NCBI RefSeq assembly: GCF_019798055.1
Contig: NZ_JAHOPH010000004.1
Coordinates: 124,001 to 188,000, forward strand
Length of the DNA: 64,000 nucleotides
From: Salsipaludibacter albus
GTDB lineage: Bacteria; Actinomycetota; Nitriliruptoria; Nitriliruptorales; Nitriliruptoraceae
Reading direction: 5' to 3'
The position numbers and the translations under genes are program-made. This document shows positions 25,464 to 34,486 of this stretch, piece by piece; position 1 is the stretch's first letter, and each line of letters begins with the position of its first letter. The notes under the pieces were generated by a model, which saw nothing but the letters and a program-made list of their open reading frames with translations, ran no database searches and was not told the origin of the DNA.

Positions 25464-25934
25464 GTGCGGATCGTCGGGCTCGCCCTGGCCGTCGTGCTGC
25501 TCGCAGCATGCGGTCGGGGCGAGCCCGCGTCCGGGCCATTGGTCGGGCCGTCGTCGAACGGGTCGCCTGCGTCGTCGGCCACCCCCACTCCCCCGGTGTC
25601 CAGCCCATCGGGATCCGGCGGTCCGTCGGCCGACGGGACGAGTGCGATCACGGAAGGTCCCGAGGTGGCCACACCCGTTCCCGAGGTCCTGGTGCCGGCC
25701 GACGCCGGTACGTACGCGCTGGAGGCCGAGACGTCCGTGGCGGTGCGGCTCGACCGTGAGCACGACTGGGACGAGCCCATCGTCGAGGGGGACGCCGTGG
25801 AGGTCACGCGCACCGCGTTCGAGTCCGACCCCGGCTACGACGAGTACGAGGTCCGGGCACGTGCGCCCGGCACGGCCGCCGTCGTCTTCGAGGCCCCGGA
25901 CGCGACCGCGGCGTTCTCCTTCGTCGTCGAGTAG
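25464..25934 (+). CDS. Lipoprotein with a small beta domain, coupled to the M36 protease
   Basis: GTG 25464 lies 2 bp after the protease stop. The 156-residue product has a short signal and lipobox LLAAC (Cys about residue 16), a Pro/Ser/Gly linker, and from about residue 80 a beta-rich domain with Trp/Asp (TYALEAETSVAVRLDREHDW, EYEVRARAPGTAAVVFEAPD) that loosely recalls chagasin-like or Ig-like folds. It may anchor, chaperone or inhibit the protease; that is inference from coupling only. Confidence 0.7.
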   Translation: MRIVGLALAVVLLAACGRGEPASGPLVGPSSNGSPASSATPTPPVSSPSGSGGPSADGTSAITEGPEVATPVPEVLVPADAGTYALEAETSVAVRLDREHDWDEPIVEGDAVEVTRTAFESDPGYDEYEVRARAPGTAAVVFEAPDATAAFSFVVE

Positions 25935-26017
25935 TGCACGGGCTCTCCCGACCGGCAGGATCTGTGGGTCTGGACCGTGCCTCGAGGATCCCCCATCGGC
26001 CTTGGGTCGGCTGTGGT

Positions 26018-26146
26018 CCGGTGGTCGGGCCGCACCGTCGGCCCGGGGTGGGCTGTGGGCCGGTGGTCGGGGCCGCACCGTCGGACCGGGTGGGCTTCTG
26101 GCAGCGGGCGCCAGGCCGGTGGTCGGGCCGCACCGTCGGCCCGGGG
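26018..26146. repeat. Three tandem hairpin units after the protease operon
   Basis: Copies of CCGGTGGTCGGGCCGCACCG plus TCGGCCCGGGG lie at 26018-26048, 26060-26091 (one insertion, one substitution) and 26116-26146. In copies 1 and 3 CGGGCCG pairs with CGGCCCG around a 6-nt loop. They occupy the gap between the lipoprotein and HNH genes; the rest of 25935-26426 holds no credible gene. Terminator or REP-like roles are possible. Confidence 0.75.
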
Positions 26147-26426
26147 CTCCGCTTGGTGCTCGCGCGCCCGCCAGCAGCGAGGGTCTTCGCCACGGACCAT
26201 GTTCGGGCGCACTGCGCTCCGCTTGAGTCGCCCCGGTCCGTCGGAACGGTCCCTCCCTCCGGCAGGAGGCTTCCTGGCGCAAGAGCCCGCCGTACGTGTG
26301 GAGCGGGCCTCCGGGTTGCCGGTCCGAGCGGTCGTTGCGAGCACCGGTTCCTGGGCGGATCAAGGTTCTCCACAACGGTCGAATTCGGAGCTCGGGATGT
26401 CGCAGCAGGGGTTTAAGGTGCATGAC

Positions 26427-27956
26427 ATGGACTCGAACGACGCCCCGACTCCCGACCCCCGACCCGCCGGTCGGGCACGCACCGTCGCCCCGGTGGCCGA
26501 GGGGGTGGCGCCGGCGCCGTCGGCAGCCAGGGAGGTCGACTGGTCCGGCACCCGCCAGGCCGCCACCGTCGGCAGGCTGGTCGAGGCGGCGGGACGGTTC
26601 GACCGGCTCGCGGCCGACCTGGTCGAGACGTTGATCCGCGCGATCGAGGACGACGCCTGCGAGACCACGCTGGGCGTGCCGGTCGAGGTCGTGTTGGCGC
26701 AGACGTGCCGGCAGGTCGGGTTCGAACGCAACACGCTGCTGCGGGTCGCGACCACGCTCGCCGCCATGCCCGCCCTCCGGTCCGCGTTCCAGCAAGGTCA
26801 GATCTCCTGGAGCCAGGTCCGCGGGATCGTCACCGCGGCCCGGACCGTGGACGTCGCGGGGCGTGACCGCATCGACGCACTCGTGGCCGAACGGGCCGTG
26901 TCACATGCCGATGTCGAGGCCGATCACCTCGTGTGGGAGGTCGACTGGCTCGCCGACCAACTCGTCGGGCAACGCACGAAGGAGCGTGACCACACGCCGG
27001 TCGCAGCGAACCGCACACGGATCATGCCTCGTGTGGACGGGTCCGGATCGTTCAACGGCGACTGGGACCCGACCCACTTCACCCCTTGGGTCGAGGCCAT
27101 CGACCACATGGCAGCCACCCTCGCCGCCGATGCTGGCGAAGGTGCCGGCGACGACCCGCTGGACGTCGTGAAGGCATCGGACGACTCCGACGCCCCCGAG
27201 GGCCACGACGGCTCGTCGGTGCACGACGACCGTGCTCTCACCGAGGCGCACCGGCATGCCGCTGCGCTCGAGGCGGCACGGAGCCGTCGGCGGGCCGATG
27301 CGTTGTTCGCGCTGGTCACCGGCAAGCGGGCCGGCACCCTGCAACCGCTCGACCCCGACGGCAACACGTCCGGGCGGGCCGGGCGGGGGCGGCGGGTGCC
27401 GTCGGTGACGCTGACGTGCCATGTCGACACGCTCATCGATGGGTCCACGCCGGCGTGGGTGCTGACGAAGCTGGCCGGACGGATGAAGGTCACCTCCGAC
27501 GTCGCCCGCCGCTGGGTCGCAGACGGGGCCGCGACCCGCCTGGTCGCGGTCGACGACGTCGGGCAGGTCGTCGGGGTCGGACACCGCACCCGCGTCCCAC
27601 CCGGATGGCTGCGTGACGCCGTGATCGCGCGGGACCTCCACGACACCGCACCGGCCTCCACGACCGCGGCGCGGCTGTGCGATGTCGACCATGTCGTTCC
27701 GTGGCCCCAAGGGCGGACCGACGTCGACAACCTCGGGCTCCTCTCGCGGCGGGCCCACACCCGCAAGACCCGCAAGCAGTGGCGGCTCGACCGCCACCCC
27801 GACGGATCCCGCACCTGGACCGTCCCCGCGTCCGGCTACCAGGTCCACCAACCTCCCCCCTTCCACCTCCCCACGCCACCGAGTCGACCGACCACTCGTG
27901 CTCGCCCGACCGACGACCGGTCCGGCAAGGATCCGCCGACGCCCCGCGGGCCCTGA
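26427..27956 (+). CDS. DUF222/HNH endonuclease family protein
   Basis: The 509-residue protein has the DUF222-type helical N-terminal region common in actinobacteria (LVEAAGRFDRLAADLVETLI; GFERNTLLRVATTLAAMPAL; GQISWSQVRGIVTAA) and a C-terminal HNH-like module CDVDHVVPWPQGRTDVDNLG followed by LLSRRAHTRKTRKQW. Such genes are often multicopy; their substrates are unknown. In the usual form of this module the segment reads as C-RRHH; here Cys is Ser and one His is Ala, while the terminal His remains. ATG 26427 follows a GGGGTTTAAGG stretch. Confidence 0.88.
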   Translation: MDSNDAPTPDPRPAGRARTVAPVAEGVAPAPSAAREVDWSGTRQAATVGRLVEAAGRFDRLAADLVETLIRAIEDDACETTLGVPVEVVLAQTCRQVGFERNTLLRVATTLAAMPALRSAFQQGQISWSQVRGIVTAARTVDVAGRDRIDALVAERAVSHADVEADHLVWEVDWLADQLVGQRTKERDHTPVAANRTRIMPRVDGSGSFNGDWDPTHFTPWVEAIDHMAATLAADAGEGAGDDPLDVVKASDDSDAPEGHDGSSVHDDRALTEAHRHAAALEAARSRRRADALFALVTGKRAGTLQPLDPDGNTSGRAGRGRRVPSVTLTCHVDTLIDGSTPAWVLTKLAGRMKVTSDVARRWVADGAATRLVAVDDVGQVVGVGHRTRVPPGWLRDAVIARDLHDTAPASTTAARLCDVDHVVPWPQGRTDVDNLGLLSRRAHTRKTRKQWRLDRHPDGSRTWTVPASGYQVHQPPPFHLPTPPSRPTTRARPTDDRSGKDPPTPRGP

Positions 27957-27967
27957 ACCTCCAGGGC
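27950..27967. terminator. Short hairpin overlapping the HNH gene stop
   Basis: GCCCTG (27950-27955) and CAGGGC (27962-27967) form a 6-bp stem with a 6-nt loop that includes the TGA stop. It is a weak terminator candidate. Confidence 0.35.
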
Positions 27968-28094
27968 GCCGGCCTCCGACCACCGACATCCACCATGTGT
28001 CACGGTGCATCAACGTCAAACGCGAACGTCTGGGCGTTCTACGGCCCGGAAGAGACATTCTGTGTTGTGCGCTGTCCGCACGGACTCATGGAGT

Positions 28095-28161
28095 GGCGCT
28101 CAGCACAAAGCCCCCGTGGACACCCAGCACATCGAATTGCTGAGCGCCTACAGGGGCTTTG
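28095..28161. other. Two interleaved perfect inverted repeats (pseudoknot-like order)
   Basis: GGCGCTCAGCA (28095-28105) pairs with TGCTGAGCGCC (28138-28148), and CAAAGCCCC (28106-28114) pairs with GGGGCTTTG (28153-28161). The order is a, b, a', b', so both stems cannot nest; an RNA would have to choose or form a pseudoknot. Both pairings are perfect (11 and 9 bp). Confidence 0.7.
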
Positions 28162-28220
28162 GGGCTGACCTTGACCGGCCAACGAGCGGCATGACCTTCT
28201 AGTTCATGCTGCCTATTGGC

Positions 28221-28322
28221 TCAGCGGTCACGGTCGTTGTAGTCGTTGAGGCGCTTCAACTGGGCGGACAGGGCCGTGACGGCAAGCGCCAACATCATCA
28301 CGGCTTCTGGCAGATTTTCCAT
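28221..28322 (-). CDS. Possible 33-residue small protein
   Basis: ATG 28322 opens a 33-codon frame with a hydrophobic helix (AVMMLALAVTAL) followed by a basic/polar tail (KRLNDYNDRDR). A GGAG lies about 17 nt upstream, somewhat far for a ribosome-binding site. It could encode a small membrane peptide of the integrated element, but the evidence is only compositional. Confidence 0.3.
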   Translation of the reverse strand: MENLPEAVMMLALAVTALSAQLKRLNDYNDRDR

Positions 28323-28650
28323 GGGGCCTGCTCTCATTCTCCGGGGAGTCGCTCTGTTGCGACTCGCTATTCAGATACACACTCACACGGTCTGGCGGAC
28401 AGAGGTTGCGGGAAGTCCCACCCGTGTTGTTACGCAGTAAACCCACTCCCCGCGACGCGTGGGAGGAACTGTCAGGCCGGGTGGGTTGAAGACGGTCCCT
28501 CAACCGGCAACCGACTGTTGGGGACCACTCAGATAGACGTAAGAATGACTGCCAGATGGACGTTCTCATAGTTGTAAACGTAGGATTTACGCAGTGGAAC
28601 GGCGATTTTCTTTACTGTGCTCTGAGCGCACGACAGCACGTAGCGGGTAC

Positions 28651-28690
28651 TCATCCACAGTTGCACAGGTGCATCGGTGTATTGTCCACA
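28651..28690 (+). promoter_or_regulatory. Two DnaA-box-like 9-mers 31 bp apart
   Basis: TCATCCACA (28651-28659) differs by one base from the E. coli consensus TTATCCACA, and TTGTCCACA (28682-28690) equals the form described for Streptomyces. Both are on the + strand about three helical turns apart in A/T-rich DNA. They could be chance matches. Confidence 0.3.
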
Positions 28691-28777
28691 GGTGTAGCAA
28701 GTGAGTTACATGGGTGTCGTAGGGCCGGACCTTCTTGAAGTTCAGGCCGTCGATGACCTCGGTGACCCCGTTGAACT

Positions 28778-28979
28778 GTGACCCTAGGCCAGCAGACGGT
28801 CCATGCCGTCAGCGAACGGCTGGGACGACTCGGTCAGCATGTGGGCGTAGACCTTGCCCCACGTGTCCAGCCACAACCTGCGTCACACCTACGTGTCCCT
28901 GTCCATCAATGCTGGCTTCACTGCCGAACAGATTTCACAGGTGGTTGGCTGCACCCCGCAGACGCTGGTGAAGAACTGA
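28778..28979 (+). pseudogene. Tyrosine recombinase (phage integrase) C-terminal remnant
   Basis: The last 38 codons before TGA 28977-28979 read SSHNLRHTYVSLSINAGFTA, then EQISQVVGCTPQTL, matching the integrase box II pattern H-x-L-R-H-T and the following helix. The upstream part (VSERLGRLGQHVGVDLAPRV, from about 28778) is in a different frame, so at least one frameshift separates them near 28870. The N-terminal catalytic Arg and the C-terminal Tyr are missing. It lies 133 bp from the 3' end of tRNA-Cys, a common integration target. Confidence 0.65.
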
Positions 28980-29062
28980 CGCGCTGAACCCTTCCTGTCG
29001 GGCCAAATCATTTGGCTGGAACTTGGCTGGCGCTCGTTTGGCACCGTGTTCAGCGTAAACAG

Positions 29063-29091
29063 AAAAAGCCCCCATAACCCTGTTTAGGGGC
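29063..29091 (-). terminator. Intrinsic terminator of tRNA-Cys
   Basis: On the reverse strand GCCCC (29091-29087) and GGGGC (29072-29068) enclose a 14-nt loop and are followed by TTTTT (29067-29063). It starts about 20 nt after the tRNA CCA end and is the only hairpin with a clear T-tract that I noticed in this GC-rich window. Confidence 0.75.
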
Positions 29092-29111
29092 CTGTAGGGG
29101 CGCGGCGTCGA

Positions 29112-29185
29112 TGGAGGCGGGGACGGGAATCGAACCCGTGATAGAGGATTTGCAGTCCCCTGCCTTACCACTTGGCTACCCCGCC
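29112..29185 (-). tRNA. tRNA-Cys (GCA)
   Basis: The cloverleaf has acceptor GGCGGGG/CCCCGCC, anticodon loop CTGCAAA (anticodon GCA), T arm CACGGGTTCGATTCCCGTC, discriminator T as expected for cysteine, and an encoded CCA at 29114-29112. The body is 71 nt. Confidence 0.95.
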
Positions 29186-29260
29186 GGGGCATGCGACCGG
29201 ACAGCGTAGCGATGCACCTTCGTGGTCGCGGACGGCGCCTCGCCCACCTGACCGGGTCGG

Positions 29261-30250
29261 TCACTGCCCCAGCAGGCCCTCGCGGATGCGCAGGTACGAC
29301 GACCATCGGGTGGGCGCCACCGCGTCGACGTCCAGCCGGCAACCGGGCTCACCCAGGTGCGCGCAGTCGTCCAGGTCACAGCCCAGGTCGGCCAGCTCCG
29401 GGAAGTGGTCCACCAGTTCGTCGGGCGCCAGCGTCCCGAGCCCGAACGACCGCACGCCGGGGGTGTCCACCAGCCACGCGTCCAGGTCCGGCGCGTGCTC
29501 GGCGATCGCGGCGACGGTCGTGTGGCGTCCGCCCCGCCGGCCCAGTTCGGCGACGTCCTGCTCGGCCGCCGGCACCACAAGGTTGAACAGCGACGACTTG
29601 CCCACCCCGGAATGTCCCGTGAACGCCGTCCAGCGACCCTGCAGTGCGTCCTCGAGATCGTCCAGCCCGGTCCGCGCCTCGGCCGACGTCTGCACGACCG
29701 TGACGTCGAGGTCGCGGTAGGGCGCCATGGCCTCGGCGACGATCGCGGGATCGGCGAGATCCATCTTGTTGACCACGACCAGCGGCTCCAGCCCGCCGAC
29801 CGAGCCGGCCACCAGCACGCGGTCGACGAACCCGACCGCCTCAACGATCCGGTCGCCTGCCACGACCACCCCGACGGCTTCGGCGTTGGCCACCACGACC
29901 CGCTCGACGTCGGCATCGTCGTCCGGGGTCCGGGTCAGCCAGGTCCGTCGCTCCTCCAGGCCCAGCACCCGGACGACGTCGGTGTCGTGTCGGGGCGGGC
30001 GGATGCGGACCTCGTCGCCCACCACGACCTTGGTGCCACGCATCGACCCACCGAACCGGGCCGGGTGGCGCTCGTCGTCGAAGTACACCTCCAGAAGGCC
30101 CCGCGCGACCGCGACGACCCGGGCCCGATCGGCGTCGTCGATGCGTTCCTGGGCCTTGGTGGATCGCTTGGTGCCCCGACGGCGTCGATGTCTCGCGTCG
30201 TCGAGGTCGTCGAACTCCTCTTCCCAGAGGTCCAGGTCGATCCCACTCAT
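29261..30250 (-). CDS. rsgA: Small ribosomal subunit biogenesis GTPase RsgA
   Basis: The 329-residue protein has the circularly permuted GTPase order: an OB-like N-terminal domain (RGTKVVVGDEVRIRPPR near 70-86), G4 NKMD at about 165-168, then G1 GHSGVGKSSLFN near 216-227, G2 RHTT, G3 DTPG, and a C-terminal zinc knuckle with CDLDDCAHLGEPGCRL. It checks late assembly of the 30S subunit. ATG 30250 is chosen; another ATG at 30259 would add three residues. tRNA-Cys follows on the same strand after 75 bp. Confidence 0.95.
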   Translation of the reverse strand: MSGIDLDLWEEEFDDLDDARHRRRRGTKRSTKAQERIDDADRARVVAVARGLLEVYFDDERHPARFGGSMRGTKVVVGDEVRIRPPRHDTDVVRVLGLEERRTWLTRTPDDDADVERVVVANAEAVGVVVAGDRIVEAVGFVDRVLVAGSVGGLEPLVVVNKMDLADPAIVAEAMAPYRDLDVTVVQTSAEARTGLDDLEDALQGRWTAFTGHSGVGKSSLFNLVVPAAEQDVAELGRRGGRHTTVAAIAEHAPDLDAWLVDTPGVRSFGLGTLAPDELVDHFPELADLGCDLDDCAHLGEPGCRLDVDAVAPTRWSSYLRIREGLLGQ

Positions 30251-30451
30251 GGACCCCATGCAACCAGAACCGGAGCAGGCGACGGACCAGGTGGCCACCA
30301 CCCCACGTCGACTGTGCGGATCGAGGACGCCCACGGCCGCGCACAGCACACTCGACGGTGAGGAGCGGGCGGACGGCCGTGCACGAAGGACGGGACCGGT
30401 TCCCGGTCGACCACTACCGTCGAACGCAACCGACCACGGAGCCGACGAACC

Positions 30452-32376
<1,925 letters not shown>

Positions 32377-32404
<28 letters not shown>

Positions 32405-33165
32405 TCGTCCGGTCGGGCGGGAGGGTCGCCCGTCACCCCGGCGACCGGGATGCGCAGCACGAACACCGATCCCCGACCGGGGCGGTCCCGCACCTCCGCC
32501 CGGCCACCGTGGTGGCGCGCCACGTCCCGCACCAGGCTCAGTCCGAGCCCGATCCCCGATCGTGGACCCGATCCGTCGCCCCGGGTGAACGGGTCGAAGA
32601 CGGTGCTCTTGAGCGGATCGGGGATCCCCGGCCCGTCGTCGGCCACGATCACCTCGGCCGCCCCGTCGTCGGTCCTCAGCGTGACGTAGACGGTCGTGTC
32701 CGAGGGCGTGTGCCGGAACACGTTGCCGATCAGGTTCCGGACACCGCGCGACACCAGTTCCCCGTTGGCGATGGCCACCACGGGCGCGAGGTCGGCCACG
32801 ACCGGGTGCCCGTTGCGCCCGGCGAACTCCTCGATGGCCGAGGAGACGAGCTCGTCCATCGCCACCGGGCCCCACCCGAGCGCCTCCCACTCGCCGACCT
32901 CCGCCTCGAGATCGGACAGCAGGCCGACCGTCTCGTCGACCAACCCGTGGAGGTCGTCGCGAGCCGCCGCCAAGCCCTCACGATCCCCGGCGGACAGCCC
33001 GGACGAGTGGCGCAGCACCGACTCGATGACGCCGATCACGCCCTCGATGATCCCGGCCTGGTCGTGCTGGACGGTCTTGACCAGCAGCCTGAGTGTCTCC
33101 AGTGTCTCACCCTGCGACGGCACCGCGTCCTGTTGGTGCGGTCGACGACCCCGGCTCGACGTCAC
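32377..33165 (-). CDS. Cytosolic sensor histidine kinase
   Basis: The 262-residue protein has no membrane segment. A short helical dimerisation region carries a candidate phospho-His at residue 34 (LVKTVQHDQAGIIEG), followed by a GHKL ATPase domain: N-box NLIGNVFRHT near 152-161, G1 ADDGPGIP and G2 GIGLGLSLV. There is no recognisable sensor domain, so the input is probably intracellular or through a partner. GTG 33165 overlaps the stop of the response-regulator gene (GTGA), so the two form a unit transcribed regulator first. Confidence 0.85.
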
Positions 33166-33905
33166 ATCGCCGCCCGCACGACGGCACCGTTGCGACGTGC
33201 GGCCGAGAGGGCCACGTAGGCGGCCACCTCCGTGCGGTTGCGCATCCCGAGCTTCGCGAGCACGTTGGACGCGTAGTTGCGGATCGTCTTCTCGGCCAGG
33301 CACAGCTCGTCGGCGATCTCGCCGTTGGTGCGCCCTCGTGCCATGAGCGCCACGATGGTGCGCTCGCGGTCGGTGAGACAGTCCAGGAGGTGGTCGTCGG
33401 GGAGCCAGTTGTCCACGGACACGTCGGCCATGGCATCCATCATCCCGGGCTCGATCAGGCGCGCCCCGCCCGCGACCTGCAGCACCACGTCGACGATCTG
33501 GTCACGAAGGCGATCCTTGATGAGGAACGCCGCAGCGCCGGCGATCGCGGCCTGGAAGTACGCCTCCTCCTCGCGGTACGACGTCAGGACCACATGTGCG
33601 ACGCGAGGGTTGCGCGCTCGCGCTTCACGCACGAACTCGATCCCGTTGCCCCAGGGCATGCTCACGTCGACCATCGCCACGTCCACGCGGTCGTCGACGA
33701 CGGCCTGCATGGCCACCTCGACGCGGTCGGTGCTCACCACGACCTCGGCGCGGTCATCCTCCTCCCACATGGACCGGATCCCCGCCCGGACCACGCCGTG
33801 GTCGTCCAGCGACAGCAGTCGGACAGGTCGTCGTGCCCCGATCCGATGACTGACACTCGTTCTGTTCTCCCCAGCCCTTCGCCAGGCATGATCGTCGAAG
33901 CCCAT
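33162..33905 (-). CDS. NarL/LuxR-family response regulator
   Basis: The 247-residue protein has a receiver domain (acidic LLSLDDHGVVRAG near 30-42, phospho-acceptor Asp in VAMVDVSMPWGNG, the Lys of AFLIKDRLRD) and a C-terminal LuxR helix-turn-helix (LTDRERTIVALMARGRTNGE; LCLAEKTIRNYASNVLAKLG). NarL-type regulators bind inverted half-sites around a 2-bp spacer, which fits the GGGACA-N2-TGTCCC palindrome about 230 bp upstream of this gene and before two surface loci. ATG 33905; a later in-frame start near codon 17 is possible. Confidence 0.92.
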   Translation of the reverse strand: MGFDDHAWRRAGENRTSVSHRIGARRPVRLLSLDDHGVVRAGIRSMWEEDDRAEVVVSTDRVEVAMQAVVDDRVDVAMVDVSMPWGNGIEFVREARARNPRVAHVVLTSYREEEAYFQAAIAGAAAFLIKDRLRDQIVDVVLQVAGGARLIEPGMMDAMADVSVDNWLPDDHLLDCLTDRERTIVALMARGRTNGEIADELCLAEKTIRNYASNVLAKLGMRNRTEVAAYVALSAARRNGAVVRAAM

Positions 33906-34131
33906 CCGGTATCCCCCCCGTGGGTGCTGTGCGAGTCTCGTCGCGGGCCCCAGGCCCCCGGCTGCTCACCTTGTCGCGTGCTGTGCGTCCCAGTACCTCC
34001 AGATGTCAGTCTGTGCTCATCAGCCCCGTAGAAGCAGTGTCACCCCGTGGCAACCCTCCCGTCAACCGCCTGTGCGCACACGGCCCCGGATGCGCAGCCA
34101 GCGGACCACATCGGCCCGATCCGGGCCTCTT

Positions 34132-34145
34132 GGGACGTCTGTCCC
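34132..34145. promoter_or_regulatory. GGGACA-N2-TGTCCC type palindrome before the two-component operon
   Basis: GGGACGTCTGTCCC matches 11 of 12 defined positions of the motif found twice perfectly at 56.5 kb. It lies 227 bp upstream of the response-regulator start, within its own intergenic region. Confidence 0.45.
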
Positions 34146-34355
34146 TTTGGCAGGGCAACGGCGAGCCCTAGGATCGATGCTCGGCGCGATCGTGCGGGGA
34201 CGATCGTCGCAGTCGGCTCAGGACCATGGTCCCAGCGCCATCCGGCGCCAGATCGACGACTCGTCGGCAGCACCCGGGTCCTCGCGTCGGCTGGGGGTGG
34301 AGCGAAGGTTCCGCTCGCGGGACGCGATGGACGCCGGGCACTGCCGACGAGGGTT

Positions 34356-34393
34356 GTCAGCAGGTCGGCGTTCGCGACCCCCGTCCTGCTGAC
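34356..34393. terminator. Nine-bp inverted repeat downstream of the giant gene
   Basis: GTCAGCAGG (34356-34364) and CCTGCTGAC (34385-34393) are perfectly complementary around a 20-nt loop. The loop contains GGCGTTCGCGACC (34367-34379), identical to the first 13 bases of the 10.2-kb repeat units. A terminator role for the upstream giant gene (reverse strand) is plausible. Confidence 0.4.
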
Positions 34394-34486
34394 CCCGGGC
34401 TGCCCCCCAGGTGCGGGGTAGCCGGCCGGCCCCGAAGGGCAACCTCAGTGTGCGGTGTCGTCTCCCGTGCTCGGTAGGGGCATATG

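Larger units (their letters stand above)
27968..29062. mobile_element. A/T-richer island next to tRNA-Cys, probable decayed integrated element
   Basis: About 1.1 kb here is visibly richer in A and T than all flanks and has no complete, convincing gene. It ends beside tRNA-Cys and contains a broken tyrosine-recombinase 3' end (28778-28979), two DnaA-box-like 9-mers, and an elaborate inverted-repeat cluster. A reverse-strand stretch near 28570-28790 reads as an open frame of about 65 codons with segments like QFNGVTEVIDGLNFKKVRPY but no recognisable family. I found no second copy of the tRNA 3' end that would mark the other junction. Confidence 0.55.
33906..34486. other. Intergenic region between the giant secreted protein and the two-component operon
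   Basis: These 581 bp contain no gene I can support. They hold the GGGACA-type palindrome (34132-34145), an inverted repeat CGATCGT/ACGATCG (34187-34206), and a 9-bp inverted repeat (34356-34393). The right part would include the 3' end of the giant gene transcript; the left part the promoter of the response regulator. Confidence 0.6.

Noticed and set aside
28206-28571. Open + strand frame of 121 codons in the A/T-richer island
   Set aside because: Composition is irregular (His/Ser/Gly/Cys), with no ribosome-binding site and no recognisable pattern.
27968-29111. Second attachment site (partial tRNA-Cys copy)
   Set aside because: I looked for repeats of the tRNA 3' end in the island and its left flank and found none convincing.
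33906-34486. Cyclic-di-GMP (GEMM) or other known riboswitch
   Set aside because: Pieces such as GGGGTAGCC and AGGGCAACC occur, but in the wrong order and without the conserved core; the downstream direction also does not fit.
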